Of a stretch of DNA of 64,000 bases, positions 45,869 through 57,197 are shown in pieces. The stretch is taken from positions 5,265,087 to 5,329,086 of the forward strand of contig NC_037256.1 of the NCBI RefSeq assembly GCF_000002425.4, written 5' to 3'. The stretch is from Physcomitrium patens (Eukaryota > Streptophyta > Bryopsida > Funariales > Funariaceae). Within the stretch, counting starts at the first letter, position 1. Each line of letters opens with the position of its first letter. The notes under the pieces are model-generated. The model saw only the letters and a program-made list of their open reading frames with translations, was not told the origin of the DNA and searched no databases. Position numbers and translations under genes: made by a program.

Positions 45869-47445
45869 TATCGTAATACATGCTATCTTGATTGAGAACG
45901 CATCGAGCATCTAGCTGTGGAAGATAAAATGATGTTTTATAAGTATCTAAGTAGTCTAATGGCTTTCAACCATCTAAATACAAAAGATTACAAGAAAACG
46001 TCGTAAATCTACACTGATGTCCCTTGACCGATGCTTAAAAAATTGATGACGAACCTTGACTTATAATTTCTCCTTCTCCAATCATTGATTTTCATTCAAA
46101 CCTTGTATGCAGCTCTCCTTTTAAGTCTTCGACTTACCACGTCAAAATTCACCTTATTCCAGCTGATAGATCTCCAGATATTATAGAAATCTTAAATGAC
46201 CCCAATATGCCGACTTCTAATACCTCTTTACACTAATGATCAAATATCTTCTATCCGTACCATTAGATTAATACAAATTTTTGCAAGCACTTGGCATACT
46301 CAACCATCTAGACACTTCTAAAATTTCAACTGCAGATATTTCTCCAATTTCACAAAACAGTCAAGAGTACTAGCCTTAACTTTATTGCAAAAAAAACCCA
46401 ATTCACCAATACAAACACTGACTTTTTGCAACGATTGCAAAATCCTCCCAAATCCTATGAAACTTAGTCTTATACCTTTCGAAGGAGCTTGAAGCTAGCT
46501 CTCTAACCTCAAAAATTTCCATCTCCGAATGCCCTCTTCTTTTTTCTTTCTATTCTTTTAACTCCGTGAGGTCCCCTATTCTTCCGCCCTAGACTCAAAA
46601 TTGGAACAGCAGACCGCGCTTCCATGGAATTCTCGCTTCTAAGAGGATCTTTCCATGGAAAGGACATTTCTCTCAAAACTGCATAGAGAATGAAACAGCT
46701 TAAAATAGAACCAAAGCCTCCGTATTTGGAACTTCATTGGATTGTCCAACCGAGTCAGGTCTCATACTGGGTAAGAGGCCCATAATAGGACCTGGATGAG
46801 ATGTCCCCATAATTGGGTCAAATTAGCCCTTCACATCATACTCACCCAAATGTTGAATTGGTCTTTTTTCCTTTTATCGACTTTTGGTAAGAACGGCTTC
46901 GATACATTCCACTTGATTTACCGAAGAATCTTGAGGACCTCGATTTATCTCCTTAATTTTTTCTTGGTTTTAGATCTACTGATCTTGATTATTGAAATTG
47001 AACGGAGCATTACATTGCTGATAAGTATGCCTCAACTGCTTCCTATTCCTACACACTGGCGAGTAATTGTCACTAGCTCTGGGATTGAGACATTCACTAG
47101 TATAATGACCAATCTGTCTACAATGGAAACAACGAAGTGGTCTTCTTGTACCTCCATCACGCATATTGAGTATCTCCATTGGTATATATCTACTAGACTT
47201 GTTTCATGTAGAGTTAGAAAATGATCCTAGTTGTTCCATTGGTACGGAGGATACTTGGTTCGATGACACCGGTAGAGCATACACTATTGTCAAGTTCGGT
47301 GGTACAGCTTACAATGGGATGACATTAACTGGCCCCTGAATATTAGGACTGGAATTGGCCACTGTTTTTAACATCCAAGATGACTAAATATTAATAAATC
47401 TTTTTCATTTATATTTTTACCATATAGACGTGTTACAATACAACA
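45869..47445 (-). mobile_element. Solo LTR of family A (copy 3) inside C'
   Basis: Read on the minus strand it runs from TGTTGTATTGTAACACG to GTATTACGATA, about 1577 bp, collinear with the LTRs at 4467-7214 and 12443-14090. No internal family-A sequence adjoins it. It interrupts C' between gag and pol: CAAGGTTCCAGC lies on its left, and on its right TTCCTATTGTAG continues as in element C. Confidence 0.88.
46560..47374 (-). pseudogene. LTR-embedded zinc-knuckle ORF (copy 3), best preserved knuckle
   Basis: The frame starts MLKTVAN and continues with two early stops. A 67-codon open stretch (46976-47179) reads through CFHCRQIGHYTSEC, a complete CCHC zinc knuckle. About 14 residues later comes a second, damaged one, CRNRKQLRHTYQQC, which lacks the second Cys and the Gly. 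This copy keeps about 42 bases missing from the other two. The tail is more decayed. Tandem knuckles suggest a nucleic-acid-binding protein; whether Gag or a captured cellular protein is open. Confidence 0.65.
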
Positions 47446-48301
47446 ACGGTTCCTATTGTAGTTGGACAAACTTGTTTTTTGATATATTATCTTCTTTAAC
47501 ATTCATACTCCTTATTTTATAATTTCGTCCCTTCTTTGGATAATATTGAGTAGTACACTTAGGTTCTCTATAATATAAGCACAATCTTTCTTAATGGCGA
47601 CAAGTCTTCTTTTGCTAAGTAAGAAGTTTGCAATGTACAGTATCAATTTGCATATCCTCTATTTTTGAATATATATGTTAAAGAGACATTGATGTTACAA
47701 TTGAATTATAATAACATTGAGGCCAACTTATTCAATTCTCAGATCAAAATTTGAAAAGTCAATTGTCACACTTCATAGCAAAGTCAATGACTTGACTCAA
47801 TGTTTGAGGATCAGGTAAGTTGAGCATAAATTTCTTTACCTCATATTGTAATCCATAGAAAAATTGGCTAATAAATACAACATCATCTTACTTGATATTT
47901 GTTATAAGTTGTCAAAATTATAAAGCATATAATGTTATGAATCGATTACCTTGTCGTAAAATATAAATCTTATTGGTTATAGCATGAATTGTATCATGTT
48001 TTCTATACATGGATCAAAATTCCACCAAAAAATCCTCTAAATTATTCAATATTGGATCCAATTGTTCAAAAAAAGATAAAAATATCAATAATGTTGAATT
48101 TGAAAGAAGTGTACTAATGAATCTAATTTGTGATCTTGGAATTGGATAGCTTTGGAATTCAAGTTCAATCATAAGTTGTACATCATTGATAAAACTTTGA
48201 AACTCGGATCTTGTGCCATCAAACTTCTCAAGCAATGTAACTCTTGGTTCTCTAGTATCAGAAGGATGTTCCATTATAAGAGAAGATACATGATTTGGTG
48301 C
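47446..48301 (-). pseudogene. gag of element C', C-terminal and middle part
   Basis: On the minus strand this holds a degraded zinc knuckle (about 47560-47600) and LNLPDPQTLSQ-like text. An open stretch (48014-48352, whose last codons lie beyond the border of element D) contains EKFDGTRSEFQSFINDVQL. Element D then interrupts, and gag resumes at 54331. Confidence 0.8.
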
Positions 48302-48306
48302 AGATA

Positions 48307-48732
48307 TCTCACGGACATAGAATATAGGTTCGAGATCTAACAAGAAATTCAAGAAGAACTAGCAAGAACTAGCAAGAACTAGATTAATCAAATGAATACA
48401 AGAACAACACCGGAGAGGTGAGCTAGAGCTCTAAGAGATGTGTTGTCGAGACTGAAGAACTCTTCAGCCTCGATTTCAATATATACTCCTATTTAGGAAG
48501 CTTCTCAAGCAACTTCTACCAACTAGAAAGCTTCTCAAGCAACTTCCACCAACTAAGAAGCTTCTCAAGCAACTTCTACCAACTAAGAAGCTTCTCAAGT
48601 AACTTCCACCAACTAGGAAGCTTTTCAAGCAACTTCCACTAACTAGAAAGCTTCTAAAAGGTTTTAGAGACTTGCTTCTAGAAGGTTCTAGAAACTTGTC
48701 TCTAGAAGGTTCTAAGGACTATGTCCCTAACA
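48307..48732 (-). repeat. 3' LTR of element D
   Basis: On the minus strand it starts TGTTAGGGACATAG. The outer end reads GAGA instead of the expected GACA, probably a point change. It contains five copies of a 30-bp unit. Confidence 0.88.
48487..48650. repeat. 30-bp minisatellite in LTR of element D (five units)
   Basis: The unit resembles AAGCTTCTCAAGCAACTTCC followed by ACCAACTAAG. Five units occur here and four in the other LTR (54115-54245). Confidence 0.88.
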
Positions 48733-48749
48733 TCACCCCCTCCTTTAGC
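48733..48749 (-). promoter_or_regulatory. Polypurine tract of element D
   Basis: The minus strand reads AAAGGAGGGGGTGA directly before the 3' LTR. Confidence 0.82.
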
Positions 48750-48782
48750 TTCGAGGTCTGTGAGAAACAATGTTGTTATTAA

Positions 48783-49136
48783 TCAGTACCAACGCAAGAA
48801 AATGAAGATCTGTTGCATAACGTTTGCTATGAACTCCAACTGTTGTTCACGAGGCAAGTGGTTCATCGGCCCTTGAAGCCAATGGTAGTGGCCCACGCCT
48901 TCAACTTTTAACCAAGCATGAACTTCTGTGTCCTTATTGTGAAATTGTCCTATAAACACACCTTCTCGCTGACCATCGTAAGCAAGCTCGGACTCAAATA
49001 CAATCACCAGTGATCGGTTACTCCGTATCCTCTGTCGTCATCGTGGTGTACGCGGTTCTTCATCTCGGGGTCGCCTTCGTGAGCTAGTCGGTTGAGATAA
49101 TCTGACTGGCATAGTATCTATTTCTTGGCCATCCAT
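48783..49136 (-). pseudogene. ORF3 of element D, one premature stop
   Basis: It starts MDGQEIDTMP, followed by LSQP and an Arg-rich stretch (SSRRRPRDEEPRTPR) that aligns with LSQPSRRCNRDEDLQ of element C. A TGA, probably from CGA, follows. The remainder (48783-49007) is open and carries the conserved block GHYHWLQGPMNHLPREQ and a helix-like end. At about 117 codons it is shorter than the element-C version because the middle is reduced. Position and orientation are identical to ORF3 of C, between integrase and 3' LTR. Function unknown. Confidence 0.75.
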
Positions 49137-49267
49137 ATCAGAAGACCAAACTATGGCTACTGAAAAAATTCTATTTTATCTTGGAGAAAATAATTACATC
49201 AACTACGAATTTTGGTGGTGCTCTCTCTCTTTCTTATATTCTTGGGTGAGCAAGCTTCAAAAGGAAG

Positions 49268-52200
49268 CTATCGTCGAACCGGCTTAGGTTTATGAAGATG
49301 TTGTTGATGAAACTCTTGTACCTTTTGTGGCGCATTAGCAAGATTTTTAGCTGGCTCCCACGTTCGCTCATTAATGTCGTAGCCGCACCAATGAACAAGA
49401 TGCTCCAACTTGCCCCACATTTGCCATGAATCCAGTACCTTTTCAACCTCGTATTCCTCGTGGTTCTCGATCTCAATACTAGGTGGCAGACATTGTACTC
49501 TTCCAGGAAAAGACGACTCTCGATAAGGCTCCAACAGAGAAACATGAAAGACTGGATGTACCTTCATAGAAGCTAGTAATTCCAGACGGTATGCCACTGG
49601 ATTGATTTGCTTCTGGATGATAAATGGTCCCAATCTTCGATAGTCCAACTTATTACATGGTCGCTTTGTCTTGATATTTCGTCGCAAAAGCCATATCTTA
49701 TCTCCAATTTTGAAAGTATGTGCCTGATTCCAAAATCTATCTGCACACGCCTTGTAGGATTCTTGAGCGGATTGTAATTGAAGCTTCAACGTATTTTGAA
49801 GCTCTGATAGTTGTTTCGCAAATCCTTCAGCTGCTGGATTGTTATTTGTTGACAAATTCAATAAATCAAGCTTCGGATGATACCCATAGTTGGAAAAGAA
49901 TGGTGTGTATTCAGTCGACGCATGGAGGGTGTTATTATATGCAAACTCTGCTAGCGGTAGACATGCGGTCCAATCGTCTTCCTGATAGTTGATGCTGCAT
50001 CGTAAATATTGTTTCAAGACTTAGTTCACCGGTTCCATTTGGCCATCAATTTGAGGATGAAAAGCCGAAGAAAGCTTGATATCCACCTTCAGTATCTCAA
50101 AAAGAGATCTCCAAAACTTTGATACGAACTGGGTTCCTCGATCTAATACGATATCATCTCATAGTCCATGATATCGATACACATTATCGAGAAAGAGCCT
50201 AGCTGTGACTTCACTGGACGATGTCTTCTTGCAAGGAACAAAGTGCGCCATCTTTGTAAGCCGATCTACCATGACAAAGATGCTGTTAAATGAGTTCGAT
50301 GATGGAAGGTCCGTGATGAAGTCCATGGAAACTGAAGACCATGGTCGATGTGGAATCGACAATGGCTGTAGAAGTCCATAAAGGCGATGCCGAGGATTTT
50401 TGGATCTTGAACAAATATCGCAGGAGAGGACAAAATCTTTCACATCCTTCTACATTTGGAGCCACTAGAAATCTCGAGAAATAAACTCTAAGATCTTCTT
50501 GAATCCAAAATATCCCGCAGCTGGAAAATCATGGCGAGATTGAAGAACTCAGAGTCATGCTGGTCCTTTTGGAATATACAACCGCTCCTCAAAGTATAAA
50601 AGATCTCTCTCCACCTTGAACTTGTCGTCATTGGTAGCTGCTTGATATCAATGGCTACTGAATCTTCAATGGTCATGGCACGTACCTGGTTCAGGAAGTC
50701 AGCATCAATTGGCACAATAGTAACGCAGAGCCAAAATTGCTCTGGCTTCAACAACGTCATACATTGTTGATCAAACGCTGCTTCTCCAACCTTTGGTACA
50801 AGATACGATCTCCTCGATAAGGCATCAAATAGTCCTTGTTGCTTTCCAAGTCGATAAGTGATAACAAAATCGAACCTAGATAGCAACATACTCTACCAAG
50901 CTTGACGTCGATTTAAAACTTGAGCCGACATGAAATACTCCAAATTCTTGTGATCTGTGTATATGGTCACTCGGTGTACAGCTTCTTCAAGAAAGTGACG
51001 CCATTCTTAGAAAGAATCCACTATAGCAAGAAGTTCCTTATCGTGGATCTCATAATTGATTTCAACAGCAGAGAACTTTCGAGAATAGAATACAACCAGA
51101 TAGAGCTTCTTGTCTTCTTCCATTTATGAAAGTACATCTCTCAAAGCAAAATCCAAAGCATCAGTTTCTAAATAAAAGGCCTTTGTAAAGTCTGGATGTA
51201 TCAAGATTGGAGCCGTAGTAAATACCGTCTTTAGGTCTTGAAACGCCTTCTCCGCTAGAGGTCTCCATTCCAGCTTATCCTTGCATGTCAATCGAGTGAG
51301 AGGAGCAGGAACTTGAGAGTAATTCTTGATGAAGATCCGATAGAAGTTAGCAAAACTAAGAAAGCATTGTACGTCTCTAACCGTCTTCGAAACCTCCCAG
51401 GACACGATTGCTTCCACCTTCTTGGGGTCCATCTTCAAGCCTTCCGTAGTCGCAACGAACCCCAAAAACTCTATCTCCATTTGATGAAATAAATACTTCT
51501 CCAACTTGGCATATAATCCTCGCTTACGTAGTTTCTCCAAGACCAAACGAACATGCTTTTCATGCTCTTTCTCGTTTTTAGAGAATATTAAAATATCATC
51601 CAAGTAGATGACAAAAAAATCATCAAGGTTCTCTTGAAAAATGTCATTCATCATATGTTGGAAGACTGCTGGAGCATTCGTAAGATCAAAGGGCATGACA
51701 TTATACTCAAAATGGCCATACCTTGTACGGAACGCTATCCTCCACTCATCTCCTTCCTTGATTCGTACGAGGTTGTAAGCTCCCCTTAGATCAATTTTTG
51801 TAAAGATCTTTGCACGTCCAAGTTATTCTAAGAGACCAGAAATTAAGGGTAACGGATAACGATTCTTTTTTGTTATCTTGTTGACGCCTCGATAGTCCAT
51901 GTACATCCGCAATGAGCCATCTTTGTTCTTCACAAATAAGATGGGTGCCTCAGTTGACGATTTTGAATGATGGATGAAGTTCTTGGCTAGATTCTCGTCG
52001 ATGTACTTCTGCAACTCCGCCAACTTCGTCTACGATAGATTGTAGATTGGGCCAAGAGGTAGTTGTGCTCCTTCCTGTAAGTCTATGGCACAATCATATG
52101 GTCAGTGTTCCGGTAGCATGTCGACATTCTTCTTTTGAAACACGTCTTTAAAATCCTTATATTGCTCCGGTATATTTGTTGTCGAGATCTTCTCTCTGGT

Positions 52201-52806
52201 AGTTGGAGCCGCATAAATGACAAATGGTGTGCCTTCCTTGGACGATCTTATAAATGCTCTTACTCCAATAAATAAGGATTTCACTATTCGGGATTTTCTA
52301 CTAGGCTTGCTCTTGGATGGTTTTGTGGGAAAGGTTATCTTCCGCAACTTCCAATCTTTAGATGGGTTATGCTTTTCCAACCAGGAAAGACCAAGAATAG
52401 TAGGACTTGATGGGGTTCTAATAATATTGAAAATAATATGACTACTATGGCCCTTAAACGTCACTTCTATAGGTTCTGATTTATGGGTGACACTACCAGA
52501 CAATAAAGGTCGTCCATCTATGACCTCAACGTGAATAGGTTTGGATTTTTGTACTAAAGGGATCTTATGACGCTTCACAAATTCTTCGTCTAAGAAACAA
52601 GCAAATGCTCCTGAATCTAATAATCCTAAGGTTCTCAATTTTTGAGGGCCAATAAATAAAGAAATTGTAAAACAAAGGGCAAGTTGAGCGAAAAGAAAGG
52701 AACCTGGTTGTTGTTGCGATATTTTACTGGCCAGCCACACGGTTTCTATTGTGGCCGGGCATCCTCGTTTTCCTGAACAAACGTGCCTCTGGTCCTGAAA
52801 ATGCAT
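49268..52806 (-). pseudogene. pol of element D (PR-RT-RNaseH-IN-chromodomain), with premature stops
   Basis: Pol opens upstream of the gag stop and overlaps it by at least 61 bases in the -1 frame. The protease keeps LGLLDSGAFACFLDEEF with an intact DSG. RT shows [19 protein letters not shown] and VIYLDDILIFSKN (catalytic box about 51640). RNase H has AFYLETDALDFALR. Integrase has CDIC, MDFITDLPSSNSFNSIFVMV and a continuous C-terminal frame (49268-50017). The chromodomain has EYEVEKVLDSW and HWCGYDINERTWEPA. Stops at about 52099, 52026, 51823, 51122, 50890 and 50450 are consistent with Arg, Gln or Trp codons changed by C-to-T or G-to-A. Confidence 0.92.
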
Positions 52807-53772
52807 CGATTTTGCTTCTTGGGGTAGTTTCCAACTTTGTGGCCTTCTTCACCACAATATAAGCATAGACCTTCCTCCATACTCCGCTTTTTTTCTTCTA
52901 GAGTAAGGGATTTGACACGTACTGCATCAATTTGTATGTCTTCTACCTCTGAATGTGAATTCACGCTGCTTGCCGACATAGTTGGAGCTTGGAAAATCAT
53001 ATGTTGTCATAAACGTTGGTCTTGGCGACATTGGAATAGGCGGTTATCGCACTTCATAGCTTAGCTAATAGCTTTGTTGAGCGTTCGTGGATTAGGAAGA
53101 GTTAACAGTAAATCCTTCACATCGTCTCTTAAACCCCAATAGAATTGACTCATCAATGCTTCTTCATTCCAATTGATGTCGCATGCTAGTTGCCTGAAAT
53201 CCGATGCATAGATTGATGTAGAGTGCATCCCTTGTTGTAATGAGCGGATCTTTGTTGTAGCCCATCGAACCTTGTCGTATTCACCAAATGCTTCTGCAAA
53301 CGCCTCCAAAAAGGTTTCAAAGTTGTTTAGTATGGACGATCATTTCTCAAACAAAGGAAGCAAACCATGATAGAGCTTGTCCTGTAAGTAAGGTTCCAAG
53401 AAGCCTAACACGTGATTCCTCCGTTGGATAGCGTTCAGGCTGTAAAACTGTTATCAACTTGATTTGATTGATGAATCCTTGAAACTTGGAATGCGTACCA
53501 TCGAACTTGTTCGAAAGGCTAACTCGGGGCTCGTTATGTTGTAGAACCAGCGGTGCTTGTCGAACCTGAGGTAAAGTTGCTTCTCCAAGTACAGAAGTTT
53601 GAGGCTGGTGCAATCTAGATTGTGCCATCCCAAATGCTCCATCATTATGAAGCCTTGCCACGACTCCTTCAATCTCTGCAATTCTTTGCGATAACGTAGT
53701 GAGGGCATTCATGATAGCATCCAACTTGGACTCCAAACTTTTCGTCATATTAATGTCTTGGCCTTCGGCCAT
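52746..53772 (-). pseudogene. gag of element D, broken
   Basis: It starts MAEGQDINMTKSLESKLDA, with a coiled-coil-like heptad pattern in the first 50 residues. SNKFDGTHSKFQGFINQ is the capsid segment. A one-base frameshift near 53345 and stops near 53334, 53058 and 53010 break the frame. The zinc knuckle reads CLYCGEEGHKVGNY, with Tyr in place of the last Cys. The end overlaps pol. Confidence 0.88.
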
Positions 53773-53902
53773 TCTAAGAGAAGGACAAAAATAACTCTAC
53801 AAGAAGACAATATTGGTTTAAAGGAGGGTACTCCGCAACCTCTAAAACGCCTTAAGAGCTTCAAGAAAAGAGATAATCCACACTCTAATGAAGAAGAAAC
53901 TA

Positions 53903-53914
53903 GCTTTGATATCT
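53903..53914 (-). promoter_or_regulatory. Degraded initiator-Met primer site of element D
   Basis: The minus strand reads AGATATCAAAGC, about 24 bases from the 5' LTR, resembling TGGTATCAGAGC. It sits at the same relative place as the site of element C. Confidence 0.55.
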
Positions 53915-53938
53915 GAGGTGAGTTCAGTCTCAACAAAC

Positions 53939-54325
53939 TGTCATAGATACAGAAATATAGGTTCGAGATCTAACAATAAGTTCAAGAAGAACTAGCAAGA
54001 ACTAGATTAATCAGATGAATACAAGAACAACACCAGAGAGGTGAGCTAGAGCTCCAAGAGATGTATTTTCGAGACTGAAGAACTCTTCAGCCTCGATTCC
54101 AATATATACTCCTATTTAGGAAGCTTTTCAAGCAACTTCTACCAACTAAGAAGCTTTTCAAGCAACTTCCACCAACTAAGAAGCTTCTCAAGCGACTTCC
54201 ACCAACTAAAAAGCTTCTCAAGCAACTTCCACTAACTAGGAAGCTTCTAGAAGGTTCTAGAGACTTGCTTCTAGAAGGTTCTAGAAACTTGTCTCTAAAA
54301 GGTTCTAAGGACTATGTCCCTAACA
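53939..54325 (-). repeat. 5' LTR of element D
   Basis: It starts TGTTAGGGACATAG and ends ATCTATGACA on the minus strand. Four units of the 30-bp repeat account for most of the length difference from the 3' LTR. Confidence 0.88.
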
Positions 54326-54330
54326 AGATA

Positions 54331-54691
54331 TTGAAGCACCTCCAATCATATATAACTTTACTTCTTGCCATTTTTATTGTTCCTTGTGGTAGTAAACTGA
54401 GTTGATGCATTGCAAGTATTAACTCCCTCAATTGCTCTAGTATTTGTGCCATTGTACTCTTCATTTCAACAAGATTTGCTATGATAATATTTAGAAAAAA
54501 TAATATTGAATTTTGTTCAAGTCCTGTAGAAGAAAAGTTTGGACATGAAAGAAGATACAAAGAATAATATCAATTTTAAAAAAAAAATCTTCAACTTCTA
54601 ATATGCTTATATCTTATTAAAAAAAAGGGATAACCCACTCTTATCAAAAAAAAGTCAAGGCTTTGATATTGTAAGTGTATTCTTGTCAATC
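54331..54691 (-). pseudogene. gag start and leader of element C'
   Basis: LVEMKSTMAQ matches the Gag start of element C (LVEMKNAMAQ), though the start codon itself is lost. The leader (54580-54691) keeps CTTTGATATTGTAAG, the reverse of the degraded primer site, near 54661. Confidence 0.78.
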
Positions 54692-55212
54692 TATTAGAAA
54701 CAAGAAATTGATGAAAGTAAATGAATAAATATAACAAAATAGAAATAAAGAAGTATGTATATTAAAAAGAAAGTAGAATGGCTATTGCTAAAAGACAAAG
54801 AAACTAGAGATTCTTGAATCTAGATTAAAAGCAAAAAAAGAATCAAGAAGTGTGAAGAAGGCTTCATTCTTGTCTCTATATATACTATCTACCTAAAATC
54901 TATGTAGCAACCTTCTATAGGACCTCCAAAAAACGTGTTGACTTTGCATTATACATATCATGACTTGCGAGGCAAATTTTCTATATGGTTGCCACATAGT
55001 TAGCTTGTTCCACAAGCTACCAACACATGTGATACAAGAGTAGTTTATTGACCAAGTTTCTAACCTATCAATCATCTACAAGCATATGTAAAGTCAAATC
55101 AGTATCTTAAAAGCTTCTAAGAAGCTTTTTTTAAAAGTATTATAAAATCAATCTACTTTTATCTAATTCTATCTACCTAATTAATGATTATAATAGGTAT
55201 ATATCCATGATA
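54692..55212 (-). repeat. 5' LTR of element C'
   Basis: About 521 bp, aligned end to end with family C; both ends have changed by transitions (TATTAG and CATGATA on the plus strand). Confidence 0.82.
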
Positions 55213-56826
55213 TAAATTAAATCTTATGAAACCTCTAATTTATAGATGGATTATATCTTTCTAACCACAAAAGTCATAAAATAATAAGATTGGATGTAGT
55301 TCTAATAATATTAAAAATTATTTTGCTACTATAGTCCTCAAATAATATTTTTAATAATATGATCTCATAAGTAACATTGCCTAAAGCTAAAATCAATCAT
55401 CTATTACTTCTACATGTATAAGTTTTGATTCTTGTATTAAAAGAATTTTATAAAATTTAAAAAATTCTTCATTGAAAAAGTAAGAAGATGCAATTGAATC
55501 TAATAAGATATTTCTTTAAAGTTTTTGTAGGCTAAAAAATAAAGGAGTAGTAAAACAAAAAGTATGTTCAATAGAGAGAAAGAGACCTTAATGAATTTGA
55601 GGTATTAGAATATCTAGCCACATGGTTCTTATTGTAGTTGAGCATCTTCATTTTCTTGAGTGATTGCACTCTTACATTTGGTTGTATATTATTTCTTCCA
55701 ATAATTTCTAGATTTGTAGCCTTCTTTACCATAATACAAACATAAGCCTTATTCAAATTGAAACTTCTTTTCTTTTGATGTAGGAAGTTTGAATTGTACT
55801 GCATCAATTTACACATCTTCAACTCTAAAATATAGAAGTAATGTATTTATTAAAGTAACAAAGTAAAAATTTCCAATACATTGTTTTGTTAAAGTCTAAA
55901 AATATTAATCTTGACTATATTGAAATAATTAATTATTAAAATTCATAGCTTGATTAACAACTCCATTCAATATTTGAAGATCAACTAATTATAATAATAG
56001 GTCTTTTACATCATTCTTTAGTCTCCAATAGAATTGGCTTATAAAAACTTATTTATTTCAATTGATGTAATAAATCAATTATCTAAAATCAGATGCATAA
56101 ACCAATATAGAACATGATCTTTGACGTAATAAGTGAATCTTTGTTATTGTTCATCATGCCTTATTATATTCTCTAAATGCCTCTACAAATACTTTTAAAA
56201 AAGCTTCAAATTTGCTCAAGATTGGAGATTTTTTTTCAAATAAAAGAGCAAACTAAAATAAGATTTGTCTTATGAGCTATGTTCTAACTAAACCAAGTTG
56301 TCACTTCTATACTAGATAGCAATCTGGTTGTAAAAAAGTTAACAATTGAATTTTGTTAATAAACTCTTGAAACTCAAAATGCGTACCATCAAACATTTTT
56401 GAAAGAATAATTTGAGGCTCCTTAGATTATTAAATAAGTAATTTTTTTCAATGAAATATATATGTCACTCCCTCCTTGGATGTAGAAGCTTGAGAAAGTA
56501 GTTGCATCACAAGCTAAATTACTCTAAGTCTTCCATTACTAAAAATCTTGTAATTTTTTTTCAATTTTAGTAGTTCTATGAGATAAAGTATTTAGTATGT
56601 CAATAATAATATCTAATTTAGAATCAAGAATTTTAACCATACTAACATCTTCATCTCTAGCCATCCTAAAAAAAAAAAAAAAAAAAAAAAATCTAAACAA
56701 TACTAATTTAGAAGAAGGTACTTCTTAACCTCTAAAGTGCTTAGATGCCTTTAAGAAGAGGGATAATCTACTCTCTATTAAGAAGGATTAAGCTCTAGTA
56801 TTAATAAGTGGAGAGTTTTGACAAAT
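55213..56826 (-). pseudogene. Old family-D copy (D'), protease and gag part
   Basis: This continues the D' copy broken at 39477. The protease region is near 55380-55520, a zinc knuckle relic (about 55720) and a capsid region near 56100-56400 follow, and a gag start aligns near 56660. A 24-base poly(A) run at 56668-56691 lies at the gag start. All frames are broken. Confidence 0.75.
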
Positions 56827-57197
56827 TTTCACGGATATATTATACAAAAGACCAAATAAGAAATTGAATAAAAGAATTTTAATAAGAAAACTAATAAGAA
56901 TTTAATTAAATGAGATGATTATAAGATCAACCTCAAGAAAGATGAGTTAGAACTACAAGAGATGTGTTATTGAGATTGAAGATCCTTTCAACTTTGACTT
57001 CAATATATATTAGGTATTAGAAAGTTTCTTGAGAAATTCTCTTGTTACTTGAAGACAAAGAAATTCTAAAAAGCTTCCTAGATAACTTCTTTAATCATCC
57101 TAAAATTTTCAAAAATTTGCTATAATATTTTAAAAATCTTCTATAATTTTTTAAAAAATATTTTTGAAATCTTCTTATTGGATGTATGTAAAAATCA
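56827..57197 (-). repeat. Probable 5' LTR of D'
   Basis: It aligns weakly but in order with the 5' LTR of element D: TTTCACGGATAT at the inner end, GATGAGTTAGAACTACAAGAG, then a decayed 30-bp repeat zone. The outer border is approximate. Confidence 0.6.

Larger units (their letters stand above)
48307..54325 (-). mobile_element. Family-D Ty3/gypsy chromovirus, full length
   Basis: A 6019-bp minus-strand element with LTRs at 48307-48732 and 53939-54325 and a perfect 5-bp duplication agata (48302-48306 and 54326-54330). It is related to family C along its whole coding length but clearly distinct. The order is gag, pol in the -1 frame, chromodomain, ORF3. The LTRs differ in length mainly because of a 30-bp tandem repeat. 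Several stops and at least one frameshift disable it. It interrupts the gag of C'. Confidence 0.93.
39478..55212 (-). mobile_element. Older family-C chromovirus (copy C') carrying three nested insertions
   Basis: LTRs at 39478-39996 and 54692-55212 align over their length with family C after many transitions. Flanks gaaat and taaat suggest a 5-bp duplication with one change. The interior is collinear with element C but interrupted by a type-B LTR (40138-41968), a family-A solo LTR (45869-47445) and element D (48307-54325). When these are skipped, ORF3, integrase, RNase H, RT, protease and gag follow in order. It was inserted in the still older D' copy. Confidence 0.88.

Noticed and set aside
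46796-47224. 142-codon plus-strand open frame
   Set aside because: It is the antisense of the zinc-knuckle ORF in the minus-oriented family-A LTR; similar antisense frames occur at the same place in the other two copies.
48487-48650. CRISPR-like regular repeat
   Set aside because: Units are directly tandem without spacers and lie in a retrotransposon LTR of a eukaryote.
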